Positions 1 through 7,178 of a stretch of DNA of 7,209 nt are shown one piece after another. The stretch is from JBCBST01 sp039819115 (GTDB taxonomy: Bacteria; Bacteroidota; Rhodothermia; Balneolales; Balneolaceae). The notes under the pieces were generated by a model. The model worked only from the letters and a program-made list of their open reading frames with translations. It was not told the origin of the DNA and searched no databases. Within the stretch, counting starts at the first letter, position 1, and every line of letters begins with the position of its first letter. The position numbers and the translations under genes were made by a program. The DNA is taken from contig JBCBST010000145.1 in NCBI GenBank assembly GCA_039819115.1, positions 1 through 7,209 on the forward strand, in the 5' to 3' direction.

Positions 1-1370
1 CCGGTGTAGTCTTCATTAAAACCATCGGCTCTTGCAGCCTGGATATCTGCCTCGTAATAAACGGTAGCGCCTGGTACTGGTACCAATGGTGATACACCCG
101 TTATCCTTTGTGAAACTCTTAATACCGGACCATTAAAACCATTTACCGGTACTACTTCTGAGTTTCGGTTTATCAAGAAACCAGTCACCGGAATTGGGGG
201 GCCTGTATCAGGTTGTTCGAAAACGCCAAGTGAATCAATGGGCAAGAAGTTAAAAATCTGGTTTGTATTGCTTACACCACGAATGGGCACATTGACAAAC
301 ATATTCCCACCTCTCTCAAAAAACAGATCGGTAATTTCCAGAGCGAACGAAATATTTCTTGAAACCCCACTGGATACCCAATAGATATGATCCCATTGGG
401 CAAGCGTTTCCACCAATGTAGGATCTATTACTCTCGGGAAAGCTTCTGAAAGCACATTATCATCATTAAGAAACCATACATCTGGCTGAAGGCCCATCTC
501 AGATAGCATGTTGAGATGAAAACGTGCCAGAGTCTGAGCGTTGGAACCGGCAACATCATTTAAGAACAGAATATTGGATGTTTTTGGTTTTACAAACCAA
601 CTAACGGTATCGATGTTACTAACGGCTCCGGCAAAGTCAATGGCTCTGACATAGAATGTATTTAATTCTCCAACTCTTAGTCCCGGTACAGACAACCCGT
701 CAGCAGACGAAAGACTCCTGCCAATAAATACGTCTGCAGATTTTTCACCAACCGTTTCATTGTCTACACCCAGCGTAATGAATACCCTGTCTTCTCCATC
801 AGGAATAGGCATTTCTACCCAATTGGAGTTGGTATCGTTGAGTGCTATTTCCGTACGTAACACATTTGATATCCCATCAATATCATTAATAGTCCAGCCA
901 AAACTGGAATATCTGAATAGGGTATCTGGTGGTTGTTCCGTAATGTTTAACTCTACGGTAGGCGGAGTATTTACAATAGGAAAGACCAGTCGGGCACCAA
1001 TGGAATCTACTGCTCCATCATTATCAACTGCCCGCACCTTGAATAGTACATTTCCTTCTGTTTCTCCCATCTCAATAGGCAAGATAAATGTACTATCGGT
1101 TCTTGATGTAAAACGCCATGCACCTTCCGTAGTATCATCTATTGCAAATTCGTACCCGGTGATATAACCATCACTATCTGTGCCCCACCACGATATGTTG
1201 ATCTGAGACGATAACCTAAAGTCGCCTTCTCTGTTGATCCTGCTAACCGTTAAAAACGTGGATGGTGGTTCATTCTGTACAAAATCACCGGTTGGCGTGG
1301 TATCGCACGAAACAACACCAAAGCAAACAAACAAACCTAAAACAGCAATGATAGAAAGTGATAGTCTCAA
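1..1370 (-). CDS. Outer-membrane lipoprotein with Ig/Fn3-like modules and a GATase-like fold, 3' end missing
   Basis: The frame stays open from a TTG start at 1370 to the left edge, giving 456 residues with the C-terminus cut off. TTG is the only recognised start codon between an upstream in-frame TAA and the signal peptide; a weak GAGAG lies just before it. The N-terminus (MRLSLSIIAVLGLFVCFG) ends in a lipobox VVSC with Cys22, so the protein should be lipidated by Lgt, cut by signal peptidase II and anchored in a membrane. Residues about 30-255 look like two Ig/Fn3-like beta domains (strings such as DSDGYITGYEFAIDD, FKVRAVDNDGAVDS and FYVRAIDFAGAVSN). From about 264 the pattern changes to alternating beta and alpha: NILFLND, then HLNMLSEMGLQPDVWFLND, HIYWVSSG near 331 and FFERGGNMFVN near 356. 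This resembles the GATase/ThuA-like flavodoxin fold seen in many secreted Bacteroidota proteins. No Cys-His-Glu triad is apparent, so catalysis is not claimed. The lipoprotein call is firm; the fold is inference from pattern. Confidence 0.85.
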   Translation of the reverse strand, partial: MRLSLSIIAVLGLFVCFGVVSCDTTPTGDFVQNEPPSTFLTVSRINREGDFRLSSQINISWWGTDSDGYITGYEFAIDDTTEGAWRFTSRTDSTFILPIEMGETEGNVLFKVRAVDNDGAVDSIGARLVFPIVNTPPTVELNITEQPPDTLFRYSSFGWTINDIDGISNVLRTEIALNDTNSNWVEMPIPDGEDRVFITLGVDNETVGEKSADVFIGRSLSSADGLSVPGLRVGELNTFYVRAIDFAGAVSNIDTVSWFVKPKTSNILFLNDVAGSNAQTLARFHLNMLSEMGLQPDVWFLNDDNVLSEAFPRVIDPTLVETLAQWDHIYWVSSGVSRNISFALEITDLFFERGGNMFVNVPIRGVSNTNQIFNFLPIDSLGVFEQPDTGPPIPVTGFLINRNSEVVPVNGFNGPVLRVSQRITGVSPLVPVPGATVYYEADIQAARADGFNEDYT

Positions 1371-1390
1371 AACTCTCGGTCGTAATTATT

Positions 1391-1421
1391 TAAAAAACAG
1401 GGCTGGTTGCACCCAGCCCTG
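1391..1421 (-). terminator. Intrinsic (Rho-independent) terminator after the 887-residue gene
   Basis: Read on the minus strand, a perfect 9-bp GC-rich stem CAGGGCTGG / CCAGCCCTG encloses the 6-base loop GTGCAA and is followed directly by six T (positions 1397-1392). The stem occupies 1398-1421. It begins 14 bases after the stop codon of the gene ending at 1436, the textbook place for a terminator. The next gene on the same strand starts only 21 bases past the T-run, so this hairpin either separates two transcription units or acts as a partial stop inside one. Confidence 0.9.
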
Positions 1422-1435
1422 AATAGCTTTTAATC

Positions 1436-4099
1436 TTATTTAATAAGCATCATTTTGCGAGTACTGGTGAATGAACCCGCTTGAATTCTGTAAATGTACA
1501 TTCCACTGGCAAAACTGGAGGCATCGAATGTAACCGTATGGTTTGCTGCATTCATCTGCTCGTTATTGATCAACGTGGATACCTTTCGACCTAACATGTC
1601 ATACACTTCAAGCGTTACCCGGCTGGTTTGGGGCAGGCTGAAGTTGATATTGGTAGTAGGGTTGAATGGATTTGGATAGTTCTGGTCAAGATTAAACTCA
1701 GCTGGAAGTCCAAGCTCATTTTCACTTGACGTAATCAATCCTCTGGTAAGGTTTAGCTGGAAGTAGGTAGCAGCAAACGTATTAGTAGAAACATCGTAAC
1801 CGCTAGGACCACTTACAGCAAGTGTATCAGTACCATCGGAAACTCTTACGTTCCATACGAAATCAGCTGACTGGCCAACAGTCAATCCAGCGCCGGCAAG
1901 CAAACCATCTACCGTTTCAAATGGAAGGGTAACCATAGTGCTTGTACCGTCATTGTCAGAAGGGACAGCAACAATTTCGCTTGAGTCACTGGCAGCATAC
2001 AGCACCCACTCGTAGGTTACATCGTTACCATCAAAATCAGTGGTTTCTTCCCACTCAACAACGATATCGCCAGTTACCTCAGCAGCCGCCATATCAGCAG
2101 GGCTTAGCAATAAGAAACGTGGATCTGGCAAAGTAAAGTCATCAGAAACGAAGTAATCAGGATTCCCACCGATTAACTTGGCATTTCCAAATGAGAACCA
2201 CATGATAGCCGTGAATGAAGTAAACTGAGCATCAATTTTGATGGTCTCATTTAGCTGGCCTGAGATTCTTGGAGAACGGTCATCAAAACGTAGTCCCTGA
2301 CCAGCTACCAGCGTATCAGCTGCTCCACCGCCCTGACGTGAACCAATTTCAAACTCACCAAAATCGCTACCGCCGTCGGCTTGGTTGGTGGTTACTTTCA
2401 CATCTGCAAAGGTTAGCAGTGTTCCTTCATATCGCTCAAAGTTGGCTCTCGCTTCCTGAGTAGTTAAACCGGTAATTTCCAGGGTATCTACCATATCGTT
2501 AGTGCCCATTACCGTAAACTCAAGATTCGTTAACTCAGTAACACCAAAAGCTTCCTGTACTTCGAAAGAAGTGATGTTGATGATTTCACCAAACTCAAGC
2601 GTATCCACAGCAGGACCGTTATCAAGGAAGACACCAGACCAAGCTGCTGCTCTGTCCTGAATGGTAACGAGTGCATCTTCGACTGCGCTCATGGTAACAG
2701 TAGCTGTGATGTTCGCAGAAACTGCACCGGCACCAGCAAGTGGGCTGTCTCCCGCACCACCATCGGTTGTTTCCTGGATTTCAGCGATCGTTGAAATATC
2801 ACCTTCCACGAAGTAAGAATAGTTACCGGTAATCGGGTTTCTTACAGAAAGGTCTTCGTTGTCTACCGCAGTCATATAAAAAGTAACCGGAGTAGCACCT
2901 GGGAAAGCCGGAATAGTACCGGTATACACATCAGCATTTGCTGTCATAGTTACAGAGTCGGTAACACCTAAAGCCGTGTAGAATAGCTTCACTTCTTGTA
3001 CGGTGTTTCCTTCGAAACCGACAACGGTTGCCGTAATGTCAACGGTTTCTTCTGGGGTTACAGAAGAGTCAGACTGAGCTACGTTTGAGAACAAAGGCGG
3101 AGAACCAAGCAGAGTGATGTCATTTGGCCATGAGAAACCGCCTTCGCCATTCACAAATCGCTGACCGTTCAACCAAAGCACGCCGTCTTCAAAAGGACGA
3201 ATACCGAATACAGTTTGATCATCCGGAGTTCTTCCATCAGGATCATCCCCGTTACCAGCAATTCCAATAAAACCGCTCACATTCACAACAGCGCCCGGCG
3301 CAGGAGGAACGAAATCGCCATCTTCTCCCTGACGATTATTGAAACCAGGGAAATAGTCTGCACGGTCATTTCTTACACGAAGAGAAGTATCATACGCATA
3401 AATCGTTGAACCATCAGCGTTCAGGGCCCAGTTTGGTCTTCCACCCAGAGAAACATTACTTACAACAGCATTGCTAATAGTAACATATTCCTGGTTGTAT
3501 TTGGCGTAGTTAGCTTTGTTGATCACGATGTTTCCTTCACCGTCAACCGTATTGAGTTCAGAAAGACTAACTTCACGCGGGTTTAGAAGGTCAGCTAATT
3601 CCGGATAATCAGCCTGCACGGTTCCGATTTCCTCGAAAGAGTTTACTCCAAGTTGAGATTCAGCGTTGAAGAACGAGTATTCAGCATTTACTGTAATTAC
3701 AGAGCCACGTCGCAGTTCAGACAATGCTCTCCAAATTGTATCGTCACTTTCAACTAACTGGATAGACATTCCATCTCTTCCTGCAGAGTTTGCAGTGGTA
3801 TCGATAACAAAGATGTGAATCCGGCTGATGTCTACTACATCGTCACCGTCTAGCGTGGTGTTTGCCAGCCCGGAGCTACGTGGATTAGATACAACAACGG
3901 CCGTAAAAACGACTTCCTGTCCCGCAAATGGACTTGCGTTCAGCGAATCTCTAAATGACGCTAAATCAGGCGAATCAGCAACATTGCCTGACTCATTCAA
4001 CTCCCGCACCGTAACGGTATCGGGATCAGTTTGGGCCTGAACAGCAACGGAAATAAATCCAAATACTGCAATCAAACCAAGTAGTAACGTTTTTTTCAT
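1436..4099 (-). CDS. Secreted modular OB/Ig-like protein with T9SS type A sorting domain
   Basis: This 887-residue protein has a Sec signal peptide (MKKTLLLGLIAVFGFISVAV then QA, probable cut after residue 22). The C-terminus, about 798-887, is a classic type A sorting domain of the T9SS (TIGR04183-like): NYPNPFNPTTNI at 807-818, then VYDMLGRKVSTL, then SGMYIYRI and a final basic MMLIK. It is therefore expected to cross the outer membrane by T9SS and lose this domain on the surface. In between I see OB-like beta modules at about 45-165, 180-310, 435-545 and 550-650; the third carries the pattern SPLAG...VTIQDRAAAWSGVFL...GEIINITSFEVQEAFGVTEL known from DUF5689/YhcR-type OB domains. Ig/Fn3-like modules lie at about 334-430 and 664-775. 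No enzyme motif is seen, so a binding, adhesion or scaffold role is inferred. ATG at 4099 is the first start after an in-frame TAA and lacks a clear Shine-Dalgarno. It follows the 709-residue gene by 21 bp, probably in one operon. Confidence 0.93.
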   Translation of the reverse strand: MKKTLLLGLIAVFGFISVAVQAQTDPDTVTVRELNESGNVADSPDLASFRDSLNASPFAGQEVVFTAVVVSNPRSSGLANTTLDGDDVVDISRIHIFVIDTTANSAGRDGMSIQLVESDDTIWRALSELRRGSVITVNAEYSFFNAESQLGVNSFEEIGTVQADYPELADLLNPREVSLSELNTVDGEGNIVINKANYAKYNQEYVTISNAVVSNVSLGGRPNWALNADGSTIYAYDTSLRVRNDRADYFPGFNNRQGEDGDFVPPAPGAVVNVSGFIGIAGNGDDPDGRTPDDQTVFGIRPFEDGVLWLNGQRFVNGEGGFSWPNDITLLGSPPLFSNVAQSDSSVTPEETVDITATVVGFEGNTVQEVKLFYTALGVTDSVTMTANADVYTGTIPAFPGATPVTFYMTAVDNEDLSVRNPITGNYSYFVEGDISTIAEIQETTDGGAGDSPLAGAGAVSANITATVTMSAVEDALVTIQDRAAAWSGVFLDNGPAVDTLEFGEIINITSFEVQEAFGVTELTNLEFTVMGTNDMVDTLEITGLTTQEARANFERYEGTLLTFADVKVTTNQADGGSDFGEFEIGSRQGGGAADTLVAGQGLRFDDRSPRISGQLNETIKIDAQFTSFTAIMWFSFGNAKLIGGNPDYFVSDDFTLPDPRFLLLSPADMAAAEVTGDIVVEWEETTDFDGNDVTYEWVLYAASDSSEIVAVPSDNDGTSTMVTLPFETVDGLLAGAGLTVGQSADFVWNVRVSDGTDTLAVSGPSGYDVSTNTFAATYFQLNLTRGLITSSENELGLPAEFNLDQNYPNPFNPTTNINFSLPQTSRVTLEVYDMLGRKVSTLINNEQMNAANHTVTFDASSFASGMYIYRIQAGSFTSTRKMMLIK

Positions 4100-4120
4100 A
4101 ATTGCTTAGGTTATTAAGTG

Positions 4121-6250
4121 TTATTTGATGATTACTAGTTTACCAGTTTGTACTTCCCCTGATGAAAGATCTCTAACTGAATAGAGGTATAACCCTGAAG
4201 TTAAGATCTGATTCGCATTGGACTGAATGTCCCATGAATGCTCGCCACCAGCTAGCAGTCTTGGCTCACTACTAAAACTATTATACCATCCTCCCTCTCC
4301 CTGATAAGTATCTGAATCGTGTTCAAATGAAGCGATTATATCTCCGGAAATACTGTAAATCTTAACCTCCGCCTTCGCTGGCAGATTATAGAAATTCAGT
4401 TTTCGTTCATTCTCCAGATTACCATCCCAGGCTGCATTTATTCGATATGGGTTTGGGTAGACACCAACTTTGAATTCATCGGAATCGCTGCCAAAATTGG
4501 CATTAACAGGAGTTCCCGGAAACACCCGTACACCATTTACGTTAGGGCTTGTTTCCAGTGATTCAATTTCAAAAACATCGCTTCCATTGTCGAAAGCAGT
4601 AACGGAAAGTTCATACTGCCAACCGCTTAATAAATCATTGATCTCAAATGCGTAATAATAGGTGGTTGTATCTCCTTCAAATGTAACCGGTGTCTCAAGT
4701 TCGATTTCGCTGAATCCTGTATTGAAACCAACATCATTACCGTCAGTATCAAATTCGCGGATTAATCGTGCCTGGGGATTTAAATCTTCTCCTAATTCCG
4801 AACGATATACCCTGTACCCCTCAAAGTCCTGTTCTCCGGAAACACGATCTACTGAACGCTCAGCAGCTTTATCCCAATACAGAACAGCTTTTCCTGCTTC
4901 TAATTCTATTCTAAGGTTGGGGTCATCCGGTGGTGTCGGGAATAGGTATCGGGTTAGCTCTCCATTTCCATCAGAATCTTCGCCTTCATCCAACACACCA
5001 TTGTTATTTCTGTCTTCTCCCTGGAATACCCGGTTAATGGAGTTAACTGTGTTTACCAGCTCAACCTGGGATTCTTCATTATCTACTCTTTTGCCAATTA
5101 AATCCTGAAACTGATCCGGTTTTAGTGACGCAGAATATGCGTAATACACCGATATCGTCTCACCGGGCCTGACTTTTGGGAATGGACCAATGGAAAGCAT
5201 CGCTATGTAATTTCCATTCGCCTGTTGTCCATCTGTTCTTAGCTGCTCTCTGGCGGTTGTTGATCCGTTAAGTTCATCCAGGGGAAACAATGAAGACATT
5301 CTACGATAACGCTCCTCGTCATTGGCAATACCATTTCCGAGTCCTCCGTATATACCCGCACCAGCAGAGAATAACCAATAACTCGGGTCTACAAATGGAG
5401 CTCGTAATCCAATTGATTCTAAATACTCTGCGTTGGAAGGATGAAAGTACTCTCCATTATATTCAGCGCCGATAATACTCAATCCTGCATATGTATTGAT
5501 AGAGGGGTTATCACCCGAACCGGCATCGAATACATACGTTGTGTACAACGAATCGATATACCCCAGCCCATTTTTATTAAAGAAATCTGTACCTGTTTCA
5601 ACGGTGGTGTTCACATTCCTAACAACCAGATTACAATACATGCCTACAAAGATGCTATCCCAGTCAGCAGGGGCGTCATACAGTTCCGAGTTATTGGTAA
5701 TGTCATATCTAATGATGCTGAAGTTCTCCGTGAAGGGGAAGCTCCAGTTGTAGCTCTCCATTCTAACATCAGCAAATAATGGGGTATCATGTCCGCTTAT
5801 AGGAACATTATTCACTACCTGTCTTTGATCGGTGAATTCTGCAATAATGTCTTGTTCACTCACCGCAAAAGGAGAGAAGAACTCATTCCCGGGATCGCTG
5901 GCTCGTTGCGAAATTGGTGAGTTTGCAGTGAACTCAAAGCCAGCAGCACCTCTGGCATATCCACCAGCAGCGGTAACAGCAGCCGTTGAAACACGAATGG
6001 CGGAGTTGTTAAAGACAGCTCCTAACCATAAGCCGGCCTCAAACAAATGTTCTGTTCCGGTATCAACCGGGTACCGCATGCTGGAACCGCCTTCCGGATT
6101 GTTTCGCACATCTGGTTTACCGATGGTTCCGTAATTCGTTAAGGAGAGCCCGAGAATTCCTGCATCCGTCTCAATACGTTCAAATGGTGGCTGTGCGTAT
6201 GCTGGTAGTGCAGTGAAAAGAAAAGCTGATAGTAGTACTAGTAGTCTCAA
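4121..6250 (-). CDS. Secreted T9SS-type protein with EF-hand loop and Fn3-like region
   Basis: This 709-residue protein begins with a Sec signal peptide (MRLLVLLSAFLFTALPAYA, cut before Gln20). The start is TTG; upstream the frame is open back to a TAA near 6320 but holds no ATG, GTG or other TTG, and AGGG lies a few bases before it. Residues about 25-380 form a beta-rich region that I cannot assign to a named family, with aromatic-rich stretches such as YNWSFPFTENFSIIRYDITNNS. Residues 413-424 (DRNNNGVLDEGE) match a full calcium-binding EF-hand loop, followed by a half loop DSDGNGEL. About 444-560 is Fn3-like (AVLYWDKAAE...FEGYRVYRS...YELSVTAFDNG). The end, about 593-709, runs VGVYPNPYRINAAWDG, then KIYSISGDII, then TSGLYLYSVRD and GKLVIIK, which fits a T9SS sorting domain with a long insert. 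Export to the surface and calcium-stabilised folding are inferred; no catalytic residues are evident. It lies 59 bp after the glycosyltransferase and 21 bp before the next secreted protein. Confidence 0.92.
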   Translation of the reverse strand: MRLLVLLSAFLFTALPAYAQPPFERIETDAGILGLSLTNYGTIGKPDVRNNPEGGSSMRYPVDTGTEHLFEAGLWLGAVFNNSAIRVSTAAVTAAGGYARGAAGFEFTANSPISQRASDPGNEFFSPFAVSEQDIIAEFTDQRQVVNNVPISGHDTPLFADVRMESYNWSFPFTENFSIIRYDITNNSELYDAPADWDSIFVGMYCNLVVRNVNTTVETGTDFFNKNGLGYIDSLYTTYVFDAGSGDNPSINTYAGLSIIGAEYNGEYFHPSNAEYLESIGLRAPFVDPSYWLFSAGAGIYGGLGNGIANDEERYRRMSSLFPLDELNGSTTAREQLRTDGQQANGNYIAMLSIGPFPKVRPGETISVYYAYSASLKPDQFQDLIGKRVDNEESQVELVNTVNSINRVFQGEDRNNNGVLDEGEDSDGNGELTRYLFPTPPDDPNLRIELEAGKAVLYWDKAAERSVDRVSGEQDFEGYRVYRSELGEDLNPQARLIREFDTDGNDVGFNTGFSEIELETPVTFEGDTTTYYYAFEINDLLSGWQYELSVTAFDNGSDVFEIESLETSPNVNGVRVFPGTPVNANFGSDSDEFKVGVYPNPYRINAAWDGNLENERKLNFYNLPAKAEVKIYSISGDIIASFEHDSDTYQGEGGWYNSFSSEPRLLAGGEHSWDIQSNANQILTSGLYLYSVRDLSSGEVQTGKLVIIK

Positions 6251-6309
6251 TGAACCCTGATTAAGTAAGCCTCTGAAGTTAAGGAGAACTTTTTGCTGAT
6301 AAAGGAATC

Positions 6310-7026
6310 CTATACTTCCTTAACAGTATCATAACAACTGAACTGCTTCAATTGACTCCAATAAAAATGTACGATCACAGACTGAGAAACACCAGCATAG
6401 TACAAGGCTACAATAACAGTGAAGATAAGCTGAAGACGTAATACTCCCATCATTTTATACTTTCGGGCGGAGGTTATCACCTTGTTTTGACACACTGTGA
6501 ACGATGCCCGCTTTTTTATACGCCGAACGACTTCCTGGTCTTCCATAACGGTCAAAGTGGTGTCGAACCCACCAATATTTTTGAATAATGAAGCCTCAAT
6601 AAACAAACTCTGGTCACCAAACCGAAATACATCCCAATCCAATCGTGTACACCAGGCAAAAGCCTTCAGTAATGAATGATCCCAATCGAAGGCCAACTGA
6701 AAGCACCCAGCCTTATACCCTGCTTGTATACTTGTGCAAATATCGGCATATACCGTTTCGGGGGGGAATGTGTCGGCATGTAGAAAGTAAAGCACCCTTC
6801 CTTTGGCCACCTTCGCACCTTCATTCATTTGCAGAGCTCTTCCTTTTTGTGTGGAGTGAACCACACGAGCCCCGTTTCGTTTCGCTTCCGTAACGGTTGC
6901 GTCTTCACTGCCACTATCAACTACAATCACCTCCATTAACCGATCTTTCATGATCTTTCGGAGATGTTGTAAAAGAGAGCCAATGGCTGGTTCTTCGTTA
7001 TAGGTGGGTATAATCACACTTATCAT
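6310..7026 (-). CDS. GT2-fold glycosyltransferase, TIGR04283 type
   Basis: A complete 238-residue GT-A fold family 2 transferase. Motifs in order: IPTYNEE at 6-12 and VVDSGSEDAT at 35-44 for nucleotide-sugar binding; KGRALQMNEGA at 61-71; FLHADT at 81-86, which stands in for the metal-binding DxD; RFGDQSLF at 135-142; GGFD at 152-155; MEDQEVVRRI at 161-170 with the likely catalytic acid pair; and TSARKY at 185-190. The GRAxQMNxGA, HADT and TSAR strings are hallmarks of TIGR04283 ('transferase 2, rSAM/selenodomain-associated', also annotated as an arsenosugar biosynthesis glycosyltransferase). Length is typical. A hydrophobic stretch at about 198-215 may touch the membrane. ATG at 7026 is the only sensible start, because an in-frame TAA lies four codons upstream; GGA precedes it weakly. 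Neither a radical SAM protein nor an arsenic methyltransferase is visible here, so the substrate stays open. The family call is strong and the pathway name is weak. Confidence 0.93.
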   Translation of the reverse strand: MISVIIPTYNEEPAIGSLLQHLRKIMKDRLMEVIVVDSGSEDATVTEAKRNGARVVHSTQKGRALQMNEGAKVAKGRVLYFLHADTFPPETVYADICTSIQAGYKAGCFQLAFDWDHSLLKAFAWCTRLDWDVFRFGDQSLFIEASLFKNIGGFDTTLTVMEDQEVVRRIKKRASFTVCQNKVITSARKYKMMGVLRLQLIFTVIVALYYAGVSQSVIVHFYWSQLKQFSCYDTVKEV

Positions 7027-7091
7027 TAATTCCGTACTTTATCGTCCTTCACCACCTGCAACTACTTCTCACATACACGGTGTTCGAACCT

Positions 7092-7178
7092 ATGAATGAA
7101 TTTGCAATCCTGATTTTAGCTATTCTTATCGTGGAAGCTCTTCCTTTAACCGACCCAGGTTTAAAAGATCTGATATGA
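7092..7178 (+). other. Short hydrophobic plus-strand ORF, 28 codons, doubtful
   Basis: ATG at 7092 opens a 28-residue frame ending with TGA at 7176-7178. The start MNEFAILILAILIVEAL is a strongly hydrophobic stretch of transmembrane length, and the rest (PLTDPGLKDLI) is polar or mixed. It would be a single-pass microprotein diverging from the glycosyltransferase. No Shine-Dalgarno is seen, although such signals are weak throughout this window. It overlaps the possible minus-strand gene tail and contains the left arm of the inverted repeat, so at most one of the two readings is likely real. Confidence 0.15.

Noticed and set aside
1422..1440. AT-rich TATTAAATAAGATTAAAAG as a promoter for the lipoprotein
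   Set aside because: Neither a sigma-70 pair of boxes nor the Bacteroidota TTTG / TAnnTTTG pattern with correct spacing could be placed, and it lies before the terminator.
5441..5779. Plus-strand open frames inside the secreted-protein genes, for example 5441-5779, 4662-5108 and 760-1167
   Set aside because: All lie opposite well-supported minus-strand genes, lack domain motifs, and read as low-complexity Ser/Thr/Pro or mixed shadow sequence.
6230..6250. Short repeated TAGTAG/ACTAGT pattern at the start of the 709-residue gene
   Set aside because: It is explained by the run of Leu and Val codons (CTA, GTA) in the signal peptide, and the palindromes are 8 bases or less.
6302..6321. Small hairpin AAGGAA / TTCCTT at the stop codon of the glycosyltransferase
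   Set aside because: Only six AT-rich pairs with an 8-base loop and no T-run after it, so it does not support a terminator between the glycosyltransferase and the secreted proteins.
7070..7100. tRNA T-arm-like string GTTCGAACC
   Set aside because: The flanking bases do not form the 5-bp T-stem on either strand (CGGTG against CTATG), and no acceptor, D or anticodon arms could be placed around it.
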